From NCBI GenBank assembly GCA_037045585.1, contig JBAOIR010000051.1, positions 62,001 through 126,000 on the forward strand: a stretch of 64,000 bases of DNA, in the 5' to 3' direction. The DNA is from SSF14 sp037045585 (GTDB lineage Bacteria > Actinomycetota > Acidimicrobiia > Acidimicrobiales > Microtrichaceae). This document shows, piece by piece, positions 53,412-61,158 of the stretch. Below the pieces are notes generated by a model. The model saw only the letters and a list, made by a program, of their open reading frames with translations, ran no database searches and had not been told where the DNA came from. A program made the position numbers and the translations under genes. Positions within the stretch are counted from its first letter, which is position 1. Every line of letters starts with the position of its first letter.

Positions 53412-53425
53412 GTGACCTTCGACCC
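53412..53425 (+). promoter_or_regulatory. DosR-like box upstream of the rightward operon
   Basis: GTGACCTTCGACCC, centred exactly 42.5 bases before the ATG at 53461, with GACCAT (53449-53454) 23 bases downstream. The two boxes of this divergent pair are 21 bases apart centre to centre, two helical turns. Confidence 0.82.
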
Positions 53426-53460
53426 TGCCGAAGCGCCGCAGTTCCGACGACCATGCACGA

Positions 53461-54219
53461 ATGAATCTCTCCGACCGGTCCGGACCGGTCCGACCGAACG
53501 GCGGCCTCGGAGCGCTCCAGGCCGTGTGGACCGACGGCTTCGACGAGATGCGCCCCCTCCTGCGGACGATTCGGGACCGCGACGCCCAGCGCCGGATCGA
53601 GATCCTGGTGCTCCGTTACCTCGGTGGACGAGCCGAGCTCTTCGACCGGTTCGCCGACGGCTGGGCGGGACCGCCGTCCCTCGCCCACCACGACGCTGCG
53701 CTGCACCTGCATCGGCTCGCCCGCGACGAGCTCCGCCGGACGGCGCGGAGCGGCGTGCTCAGCAGCGAGTTCAGAGATCTCCAGGCCCGGTGCTGCCGCC
53801 ACCTCGAACTCGGCCGGGTCCGGTCCGTGCTGGTCGGCGGCGCCCCCTCCGAACGGTCGAGCCGGATCGCCGACGCGCTCGGCAACCGACATGGGGCCGT
53901 TGTGCTCCGCCATGGCGACGAGGGTCCCGACGAGGCGGGCCACCGCCACCTCCTGCAACGCGCCGAGCGGTTGCTGCACCTCGGCGAACACGTGGTGCTC
54001 GACGCCCCCTGGGCGAACGACCCCGTCCGTGAGGCGGCGCGGGATTCGGCACTCCGCTCGTCGTCCGACGTCGTCGAGCTGTGGTGCCACCCGCCGGTCC
54101 CCGACGGAGACCCCCACAGCTACGACCCCTGGCCGGAGGCGACCGTCCTCGCCCCCGACCTCGGGCTGGATCACTCGGTCGACGTGGCGTCCGCAGCGTG
54201 CGGATGGCCGACACCGTGA
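53461..54219 (+). CDS. Degenerate kinase/AAA-like protein related to dormancy-regulon ATP-binding proteins
   Basis: A 252-residue protein. Its middle (RYLGGRAELFDRFADGWAG, LHRLARDELRRTARSGVLSS) and the segment VRSVLVGGAPSERSSRIADA followed by LLHLGEHVVLDAPWANDP read like the C-terminal ATP-binding half of the bifunctional phosphotransferase/AAA proteins of the Rv2004c type. The Walker A glycine-lysine-serine is missing (GGAPSERSS instead of GxxGxGKS), so ATP binding is doubtful. It is first in an operon with the cation ATPase, overlapping it by 16 bases, and has its own DosR-like box. Function unknown. Confidence 0.6.
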   Translation: MNLSDRSGPVRPNGGLGALQAVWTDGFDEMRPLLRTIRDRDAQRRIEILVLRYLGGRAELFDRFADGWAGPPSLAHHDAALHLHRLARDELRRTARSGVLSSEFRDLQARCCRHLELGRVRSVLVGGAPSERSSRIADALGNRHGAVVLRHGDEGPDEAGHRHLLQRAERLLHLGEHVVLDAPWANDPVREAARDSALRSSSDVVELWCHPPVPDGDPHSYDPWPEATVLAPDLGLDHSVDVASAACGWPTP

Positions 54220-56831
54220 CCCTCACGACCGGCGACGGTACGGCGGCCACGCCGGCACCCGCCACGACGGGCCTGACCGACGCCGAGGCGGATCGCCGCC
54301 ACCGCGCCGACGGGCCCAACCGTGTGCCCCCACCCCCGCCGCGACCGGCGTGGCGACGGCTCCTCGGCGAACTCACCCACTTCTTTGCGCTCATGCTCTG
54401 GGTCGCCGGCGCCCTGGCCGTGGTCGCAGGGATGCCACAGCTCGGGGTCGCCATCTTCGTCGTCATCGTCGTCAACGGACTGTTCGCCTTCGCCCAGGAG
54501 GGTCGGGCCGAGCAGGCGGCACAACGCCTTCGGGAGCTCCTCCCGGCGAGCGTCATCGTGGTTCGAGACGGTGCGCCGCGATCGATCGACGCCGCCGACG
54601 TCGTCGTGGGCGACCTCGTGGTGCTCGCCCCGGGCGACCGGGTCCCCGCCGACATCGAGCTCGTCGACGCCGACGGGGTGTCGTTCGACACCTCGACCCT
54701 CACCGGTGAGAGCGTGCCGGTGGCCGCCGGCCCCGGTGACGCTGCGTTCGCCGGCACCTACCTCGTCACCGGGTCGGGAACCGGCGTCGTGACCGGGATC
54801 GCCGGGAGCACACGGCTGGCCGGGATCGCCCACCTGGCCGCCACGGTCCAGCACCCGCGGAGCCCGCTCGCCCACGAGATCGATCGGGTGGTCAGGGTCG
54901 TCGCCGTGATCGCCGTCGCGGTCGGCGTCGTCTTCTTCGGGTTGTCCCTCCTCCTCGGCTCACCGGCCCGCGACGGCCTGCTGTTCGCCATCGGGGTCAC
55001 GGTGGCGTTGGTGCCCGAGGGGCTCCTGCCCACCATGACGTTGTCGTTGGCGATGGGCGCACAGCGGATGGCGCAGCGCAACGCCCTGGTCCGACACCTC
55101 GAAGCCGTCGAAACGCTCGGCTCGACGACCTTCATCTGCACCGACAAGACGGGCACGCTGACCCGCAACCAGATGACCGTCGTGAGGGTGTGGACCCCCG
55201 CCGGTGACGTCGCGATCGACGGGCCAGGCTACGAACCGACGGGTTCGGTCACGGGCGGGGTCGACGCGACCTCGGCCGCGGCGCGTGTGGCCGAGGTCGC
55301 GCTCGCCGCGTCCCAGGGCCGGGTACGCGACCACGACGGGGCGTGGGTCGCAGTGGGCGACCCGATGGAGGCGGCCATCGACGCGCTGGCGCGGCGGCTC
55401 GCCGGATCGACCGATGCCGTCGCCACGCCGACGATCCTGCGCCGCAACGCGTTCGACCCAACCCGGCGCCGGGAGTCCGTGCTCGTCGACGGGGCCCTGT
55501 ACGTGAAAGGAGCGCCAGATGCGGTGCTCGGTCGGTGCCGCGACCGGGCAGCGGTTGACACGGCGACCCGGGCCCTCGACGAGATGACCGCCGCCGGTCT
55601 CCGGGTGCTGGCCATCGCGTCGCGCCCAGCGCAGGGAGCGACCGACTGGACCTCGATCGACGAGGCCGAGTCCGATCTCGACCTCGTGGGCCTGATCGCA
55701 CTCCACGACCCGCCTCGGACCAACGTCGCCGCAGCGATCGCCGCCGCCCGCTCAGCCGGCGTGAAGTTGGCGATGGTGACCGGTGACCACCCTGCGACGG
55801 CGCGGGCGATCGCCGCCCAGGTGGGGTTCTTCGTCGGCGACGAACTCGTGATCGTGGGCAAGGACCTGCCGACCGACGACGACCTGCTCGGCGCGTTGAT
55901 CGACCACGACGGAGTGGTCATCGGGCGCGTCACACCCGAGGACAAGCTGCGCATCGCGACGGCGTTGCAGGCCCGCGGCCACGTCGTCGCCATGACGGGC
56001 GACGGCGCCAACGACGGGCCCGCCCTGCAGCGGGCCGACGTGGGCGTGGCCATGGGGCGTAGCGGCACCGACGTCGCCCGCGAGGCGGCCGACCTGGTGC
56101 TCCTCGACGACGACTTCGCGACGATCGTCGCGGCGATCGAGCAGGGTCGGGCCACGTTCTCCAACATCCGCCGGTTCCTCACCTATCACCTGACCGACAA
56201 CGTGGCAGAGCTCACGCCGTTCGCCGTCTGGGCGCTGTCGGGCGGCCGGTTCCCGCTCGCCCTCGGGGTGCTGCAGATCCTCTGTCTCGACATCGGCACC
56301 GATCTCCTTCCGGCGTTGGGCCTCGGCAACGAACCTCCCTCGGAGGGCACCCTCAGCCGGCCGCCCGAGGGCCGCCACCTGATCGACCGTTCGCTGATCG
56401 TCCGGGTGTTCGGGGTGCTCGGGCCCGTCGAAGCGTTGATGGAGATGACGGCGTTCGTCGTCGCGCTCGTCGCCGCCGGGTGGCGACCGGGCGACGCCTT
56501 CCCCACCGGTCACGCGCTCCTGGCAGCGTCGGGCGCAGCCTTCGCCGCGGTGGTGTTCGGGCAGATGGCCAACGCGTTCGCCTGCCGCAGCGCCACCCGG
56601 CCGGTGGGCCTGCGGTCGTGGCGAGGCAACCGGTACGTGACCGGCGCTGTCGTCGTCGAGCTGGCGGTCCTGGTCGGGTTCCTGTGCATCCCCGCCGTCG
56701 CCGACCTGCTCGAGCATGCCGCTCCCCCGCTCGCCGGCCTCGTCGCAGCCGGCGCCGCCATCCCGGCGGTACTGTTCGCGGATCGTGCCCACAAGTCGAT
56801 TCGCGGCCGCCGGCGCCCGACCCCGGCCTGA
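54204..56831 (+). CDS. P2-type cation-transporting ATPase
   Basis: An 875-residue P-type pump. STLTGESVP (actuator TGES, 167-170), VALVPEGLLPTMTLSLAMG in helix 4 and the phosphorylated D314 in CTDKTGTLTRNQMT. MVTGDHPATARAIAAQ and MTGDGANDGPALQRADVGVA form the P-domain. The helix-6 motif CLDIGTDLLPALGLG resembles the DLGTDMVPA of Na,K-ATPase-type P2C pumps more than the calcium-pump NLVTDxLPA. The ion is unknown; in mycobacteria the comparable DosR-induced pump is CtpF. It overlaps the preceding gene by 16 bases and is followed one base later by the PRC-barrel gene. Confidence 0.9.
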   Translation: MADTVTLTTGDGTAATPAPATTGLTDAEADRRHRADGPNRVPPPPPRPAWRRLLGELTHFFALMLWVAGALAVVAGMPQLGVAIFVVIVVNGLFAFAQEGRAEQAAQRLRELLPASVIVVRDGAPRSIDAADVVVGDLVVLAPGDRVPADIELVDADGVSFDTSTLTGESVPVAAGPGDAAFAGTYLVTGSGTGVVTGIAGSTRLAGIAHLAATVQHPRSPLAHEIDRVVRVVAVIAVAVGVVFFGLSLLLGSPARDGLLFAIGVTVALVPEGLLPTMTLSLAMGAQRMAQRNALVRHLEAVETLGSTTFICTDKTGTLTRNQMTVVRVWTPAGDVAIDGPGYEPTGSVTGGVDATSAAARVAEVALAASQGRVRDHDGAWVAVGDPMEAAIDALARRLAGSTDAVATPTILRRNAFDPTRRRESVLVDGALYVKGAPDAVLGRCRDRAAVDTATRALDEMTAAGLRVLAIASRPAQGATDWTSIDEAESDLDLVGLIALHDPPRTNVAAAIAAARSAGVKLAMVTGDHPATARAIAAQVGFFVGDELVIVGKDLPTDDDLLGALIDHDGVVIGRVTPEDKLRIATALQARGHVVAMTGDGANDGPALQRADVGVAMGRSGTDVAREAADLVLLDDDFATIVAAIEQGRATFSNIRRFLTYHLTDNVAELTPFAVWALSGGRFPLALGVLQILCLDIGTDLLPALGLGNEPPSEGTLSRPPEGRHLIDRSLIVRVFGVLGPVEALMEMTAFVVALVAAGWRPGDAFPTGHALLAASGAAFAAVVFGQMANAFACRSATRPVGLRSWRGNRYVTGAVVVELAVLVGFLCIPAVADLLEHAAPPLAGLVAAGAAIPAVLFADRAHKSIRGRRRPTPA

Positions 56832-56832
56832 C

Positions 56833-57636
56833 GTGGACCCGCGGGTCCACCGGTTGACCGACCTCCTCGGCGCCGTCGTCGTCGACGGGACGGGCCGACG
56901 CATCGGCCGGGTGGCCGACCTGACGCTCCGTCTCGGACACGGCGACGCGACCGTCGACCGGTTGCTCGTCCGCCGAAGCGGGGCCACGACGACGCTCCCG
57001 TGGACGGCAGTGCGACGTGTCGACGTCCGACGTATCAGCGTCGGGACCCCGGGCGAGCCGGCTGTGGAGGCGCTGCGCCGAACCGACGAACCGCTCAGGC
57101 CCGACGAGGCACTCGCGTCCGACGAACTCCTGCTCGGCCGCGACGTGCTCGACACCCAGATCGTCGACCTCGACGGCCGCCGACTGGTCCGGGTCGTGGA
57201 CGTCCTGCTCGCCGAAGGTCCCGACGGATCGCTCGTCGCCGTCGCCGCCCACATCGGGTTCGGAGCCGTGCTCCGGCGCCTCGGTCTGCGGCGACTGGGC
57301 CGCCGGCTCCACGACGACGCGGTGGCGTGGGAAGCGCTGCACCTCACGTCGGCGAGGGGCCACACCGTCCAGCTCGCCACCCCGGCCGCCGTGGTGCACC
57401 ACCTGACACCCGATGACCTCGGTGTCCTGCTCGATGCCGTGACGACCCAGGCGGGTGTGGAGATCGTCCGCGCCGTCCACCCCGACCTGGCGACCGCCGC
57501 TCTGGCGACCTCGCACCCCCACACGCTCCGGCGGCTCAACCGGGCGCTCCATCACCCGGACTCCGTGCCCGTCCGGCGTACCCGCCGCCACGACGGGTGG
57601 CGACGTCGCATCTCCCCCCATCGGATGCCGCGGTGA
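56833..57636 (+). CDS. Double PRC-barrel protein with MgtE-N-like helical tail
   Basis: A 267-residue protein. The first PRC-barrel (about 9-75: LTDLLGAVVVDGTGRRIGRV), the second (90-165: RDVLDTQIVDLDGRRLVRVV) and a C-terminal helical region resembling the MgtE N-domain (VVHHLTPDDLGVLLDAVTTQ, AALATSHPHTLRRLNRALH). This arrangement is common just before Nramp-related transporters in actinobacteria, where it is thought to be a cytosolic regulator. GTG start one base after the pump gene; its stop overlaps the transporter start (GTGA). Confidence 0.78.
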   Translation: MDPRVHRLTDLLGAVVVDGTGRRIGRVADLTLRLGHGDATVDRLLVRRSGATTTLPWTAVRRVDVRRISVGTPGEPAVEALRRTDEPLRPDEALASDELLLGRDVLDTQIVDLDGRRLVRVVDVLLAEGPDGSLVAVAAHIGFGAVLRRLGLRRLGRRLHDDAVAWEALHLTSARGHTVQLATPAAVVHHLTPDDLGVLLDAVTTQAGVEIVRAVHPDLATAALATSHPHTLRRLNRALHHPDSVPVRRTRRHDGWRRRISPHRMPR

Positions 57637-58886
57637 CCGACGTCGGCGTCACCGGTTCGGAGAACGGCCGCCGCGCCCGGGTCCTCGCCGTGCTGGCCGT
57701 GTTCGGCCCCGGCCTGCTCGCCGGGCTGTCCGACGACGACCCGGCCGGAATCACGACCTACTCGGTACTCGGCGCCGAGCACGGCTACCGGCTCCTGTGG
57801 GTGCTCACGGCCTCGACGGTCGCCCTCATCATGTTCCACCAGCTCGCCGCCCGCATGGGCGTCGCAACCGGCCAGGGCCTCGTCGGACTGGTCCGGCAAC
57901 GCTCCGGAGTCCGCCGCGCCGCGCTCGTGACCGGCCTTCTGCTCGTCGCCAACATCGGCACCACCTGCGCCGAGTACGCCGGGATCGCCGCCGGGTTCGA
58001 GCTGTTCGGGGTGAGCCGTTACGTGAGCGTGCCGCTCGCCGCCGTGACCGTCGCAGCGTTCGTGATGCGCGCGAACTTCCACCGGGTCGAGCACGTGCTG
58101 ATGGCGGTCAGCGCCGTGTTCCTGACCTACATCGCCTCCGCGGTGCTGGCCCACCCCGACTGGAGCGCTGCCGCCGCCGGCCTGGTCGTCCCCCGGCTCC
58201 CCACGACTCGCGATGCCGTCCTGATCGCGACGGCAACGGTCGGCACCACCCTGGCGCCCTGGGGCCTGAGCTTCATCCAGTCGTACGCCGTCGACAAACG
58301 CCTCACCCCGCGTGATCTTCGCTACGAGAACCTCGACGTGATCGTCGGGTCGGTGCTCACGGGGGTGATCGGCTTCTTCGTCGTCGTCGCGTGCGCAGCG
58401 ACGCTGCATCGCACCGGCACGCCGATCGACGAGGCAGCCGACGCCGCCCGCGCGCTCGAGCCCGTCGCCGGCTCGATGGCATCGACCCTGTTCGCCGTGG
58501 GGCTCATCGGGTGTGCGCTGCTCGCCGCGGCGATCCTGCCGCTGTCGACGGCGTACTCGGTGTGCGAGTTCGTGGGGACCGAGGCGGCACTCGACGACGA
58601 CGTCCGCCAGGCGCCCCTCTTCTACGGATCGATGGGCGCCGTCGTGGCGATCTCGGCGGTGATCGTGCTGCTGCCGGGCATCTCGCTGATCCCGGTGATG
58701 GTGCTCACCCAGGTGCTCAACGCCGTGCTGCTGCTCCCGCTCCTCGTGTTCATGGTGTCGGCCGGCCGCGACGTCGACCTGATGGGCGACCTCGCCACCG
58801 GCCGTCGCGGTGCCATCGCCCAGGGTGCCGTGATCGCCGTGGTCACTGTGTGCGTGGGTGCGCTCGGGGTACTCGCCGTGACCTGA
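57633..58886 (+). CDS. Nramp-related divalent-metal transporter (magnesium-type)
   Basis: A 417-residue protein with about 11 helices of the SLC11/Nramp fold. Helix 1 reads GLLAGLSDDDPAGITTYSVL, with DPAG in place of the usual DPGN. Helix 6 reads GTTLAPWGLSFIQSYAVDKR, with APW in place of MPH, so the methionine that selects transition metals is absent. Loss of this residue is known in Nramp-related magnesium transporters, so Mg2+ rather than Mn2+ or Fe2+ is the likely ion. It is coupled by GTGA to the PRC-barrel protein. It ends 16 bases from the convergent acetyltransferase. Confidence 0.85.
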   Translation: MTDVGVTGSENGRRARVLAVLAVFGPGLLAGLSDDDPAGITTYSVLGAEHGYRLLWVLTASTVALIMFHQLAARMGVATGQGLVGLVRQRSGVRRAALVTGLLLVANIGTTCAEYAGIAAGFELFGVSRYVSVPLAAVTVAAFVMRANFHRVEHVLMAVSAVFLTYIASAVLAHPDWSAAAAGLVVPRLPTTRDAVLIATATVGTTLAPWGLSFIQSYAVDKRLTPRDLRYENLDVIVGSVLTGVIGFFVVVACAATLHRTGTPIDEAADAARALEPVAGSMASTLFAVGLIGCALLAAAILPLSTAYSVCEFVGTEAALDDDVRQAPLFYGSMGAVVAISAVIVLLPGISLIPVMVLTQVLNAVLLLPLLVFMVSAGRDVDLMGDLATGRRGAIAQGAVIAVVTVCVGALGVLAVT

Positions 58887-58901
58887 GGCCGGGCGCCACG
58901 G

Positions 58902-59405
58902 TCAGTCGGCCGGCGCGTCGAGCTCCATGGCGAAGTGCAGGACCCCCTGGTCGATCGTGTGGTGCTCGGGAAGGCCGGACTGCTCGAACACCGACACCAT
59001 CGCCCGGTTCTCCCACAACGTGTCGGCCACGAGTTTCTGGTAGCCGCGCCCAGCCGCCAGCTCGGCGAGCCGGTGCAACAGCTCGGTGGCGATGCCCTTC
59101 CCCTGCCACGCCTCGGCCACGACGAACGCCACCTCGGCCGCGACGTCGTCGGGCAACCCCTCGTACCGGGCAACCGCCACGACCTCGGGGCCGTCCAACA
59201 CCAGCACCGCCTCGCGACGGTCGTGGTCGACATGGGTGAACCGCTCGACCTCCTCCGCCGTCAGCGTGGGATGCGGACTGAAGAACCGGAGGCGTGTCGA
59301 CTCGATCGACAAGCGCTCGTGGAACTCGACGAGGGCCGCGGCATCGTCGGGCCCGATCGCCCGGACGTCGAGCGTCGTGCCGTCACGGAGGACGATCGGG
59401 GTCAC
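58902..59405 (-). CDS. GNAT-family N-acetyltransferase
   Basis: A 167-residue GNAT protein: IVLRDGTTLDVRAIGPDDAA (strand 1), RFTHVDHDRREAVLVLDG, AEVAFVVAEAWQGKGIATEL with the acetyl-CoA loop Q/RxxGxG/A and LVADTLWENRAMVSVFEQSG. The substrate is not evident; related enzymes with this N-terminus acetylate proteins and are cAMP-regulated in mycobacteria, but no cyclic-nucleotide domain is present here. GTG start overlaps the stop of the upstream DUF6544 gene (GTGA), so it is the last gene of the stress-protein operon. Confidence 0.85.
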   Translation of the reverse strand: MTPIVLRDGTTLDVRAIGPDDAAALVEFHERLSIESTRLRFFSPHPTLTAEEVERFTHVDHDRREAVLVLDGPEVVAVARYEGLPDDVAAEVAFVVAEAWQGKGIATELLHRLAELAAGRGYQKLVADTLWENRAMVSVFEQSGLPEHHTIDQGVLHFAMELDAPAD

Positions 59406-60253
59406 GGCCGCCGGATCGACGGACCGTGCACGACCGCACCGGGAGACAACCGGGTCCGGACGTAGGCGAAGTCGCCGTCGGGCAGCTCCCACACCGCGGT
59501 GCCGCTCGTGTAGCGGCGGTGTTCGCCGTCGGTCGTCCATCCACGGACCGGCGTCGTCCAGCGGGCGCGCTCCAGGCCGTGACCGAGGTCGACGTAGCGG
59601 TCGAACGTCTCGAAGGCCTGCGGTCGTCCGTCGGCGTCGACCACCACACGGGCCGTCGCCGCGACGCCGTGGTCGGTGACGGTGACCCCGAAGCTCCGGT
59701 CGTCGACCGCCGCCCATTCGACCCCGGGTCGCAGGAGCATCGACGGCGCCAGGAGCACGGCATCGTTCAACCACGTCACGAGCTCGCCCACGTCGAGCTC
59801 CGGTCCGGAACTGTCCACCACCGGGACCAACCCGAACACGCTGCCGCGCATGGCGCCTCGACCTCGCAGCAGGGTGTCGACAGCGATCAGCGGGACCGGC
59901 CCGGCGTCGATGCGGATGCGGTAGATGCGGGCGATCGGGTCGGCGGTGTTGATCTGCCAGGCCTCGTAGGGAAACCAGGGCAGGTGACGCCGCATTCGGA
60001 ACCGGCCCCGGGAGTGAACCGTGATGACCGTGTCCCTGGGTGCGCCCTCGACGCCCATGAACCGGAGGTACCGCTGGGCGACGCCGGGAAGGTGCTCGAG
60101 GTCTCCGGCGTCGACGACCTCGCCGAGCCGATCGGTGACCAGTCCTGCGTCCTCGGCGGCCGACAGCGTCGCCGCCTCGAGATCGCGCCCGAACCCGGCA
60201 CGGAGCGCCGAGACGACGCCGCCGAGCGCGGGGCGAGGATCAATGAGCGGCAT
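59402..60253 (-). CDS. DUF6544-family protein
   Basis: A 283-residue soluble protein. The conserved core has LEHLPGVAQRYLRFMGVEG, VITVHSRGRFRMRRHLPWFP, YEAWQINTADPIARIYRIRI and ELVTWLNDAVLLAPSMLL, matching what I know of the DUF6544 family; no enzyme activity is established for it. It begins within the last 14 bases of the stress-protein gene and ends overlapping the acetyltransferase, so the three are one operon, controlled by the DosR-like box at 61175. Confidence 0.7.
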   Translation of the reverse strand: MPLIDPRPALGGVVSALRAGFGRDLEAATLSAAEDAGLVTDRLGEVVDAGDLEHLPGVAQRYLRFMGVEGAPRDTVITVHSRGRFRMRRHLPWFPYEAWQINTADPIARIYRIRIDAGPVPLIAVDTLLRGRGAMRGSVFGLVPVVDSSGPELDVGELVTWLNDAVLLAPSMLLRPGVEWAAVDDRSFGVTVTDHGVAATARVVVDADGRPQAFETFDRYVDLGHGLERARWTTPVRGWTTDGEHRRYTSGTAVWELPDGDFAYVRTRLSPGAVVHGPSIRRP

Positions 60254-61139
60254 CGGCGGCAGGCAGGACGACGAGCGGGCAGGTCGCGTGGTGGGCCAGG
60301 TGGTGGGCGACCGATCCGACCACCATGCCGGCGAAGCCACCGATGCCCCGGGAGCCGACGACGAGGAGCTCGGCGTCCTCGGAGCGGGCGGCGAGCAGCC
60401 CCGACGTCGACGTGCCGCCGACGATGACCTTCGAGATCGGCCGTGACATGCCCGAGGTGTCGGCGTGGTCGAGGAGTTCGGCGACGACCGCCTCGGCGGC
60501 CTCCTCGTAGATCGACAGGTCGGGGACGACCAGGGTCGGGTAGCCGTAGGAGGCCGGGAGCATCCAGCTGTGGACGACCTCGACCCATCCGCCGCGAGCG
60601 CGGGCCTCGTCGAGCGCCCAGTCGAGGGCACGGCGCGACGTGTCGGAACCGTCGACACCGACGACGACCTTGCCCGCCTTCACCTCGATGGGGTCGCCGT
60701 CGCGGGCGCTGCGCTTCTCGGCACCCCGGATGATGGCGAGCGGCACCGTTGTGTGGTGCAGACACTCCTGGCTCACCGACCCCATGAAGAGCCCGGCGAA
60801 ACCGCCATAGCCGTGCGAGCCGACGACCAGGAGCGACGAGTCGGCCGCCGCCTCGACGAGCACCACGGCCGCACGCTCGGCCTCGACCTCCATCACGATC
60901 GAGGCCGCAGCGTCGGCACCGACGGCGTCGGTCACGTACTCCTGCAACGCGAGCATTGCGTCGGTCTCGGAGTACTCCGGGTCGTGCGTCTGGGTCCGGT
61001 CGACGTGGTGCTGCCGGAGGAACGTCCACGCCATGACGGCTCGGACGGGCCAGCCTCTCGCTTGACCTTCTGCGACCGCCCAGCGCAGCGCCTCCGCGGC
61101 GCAGTCCGATTCGTCCATTCCCACGGTGATCGTTGCCAT
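60240..61139 (-). CDS. Tandem universal stress protein 2
   Basis: A 299-residue two-domain UspA protein: TITVGMDESDCAAEALRWAV with SLLVVGSHGYGGFAGLFMGS, then GKVVVGVDGSDTSRRALDWA with LLVVGSRGIGGFAGMVVGSV. Both ATP-binding loops are intact. It is a paralogue of stress protein 1. A DosR-like box is centred exactly 42.5 bases before the ATG with GACGAT between, so it is probably induced with the rest of the island. First gene of a three-gene operon. Confidence 0.92.
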   Translation of the reverse strand: MATITVGMDESDCAAEALRWAVAEGQARGWPVRAVMAWTFLRQHHVDRTQTHDPEYSETDAMLALQEYVTDAVGADAAASIVMEVEAERAAVVLVEAAADSSLLVVGSHGYGGFAGLFMGSVSQECLHHTTVPLAIIRGAEKRSARDGDPIEVKAGKVVVGVDGSDTSRRALDWALDEARARGGWVEVVHSWMLPASYGYPTLVVPDLSIYEEAAEAVVAELLDHADTSGMSRPISKVIVGGTSTSGLLAARSEDAELLVVGSRGIGGFAGMVVGSVAHHLAHHATCPLVVLPAADAAH

Positions 61140-61158
61140 GACTGCATCGTCATCGAGA

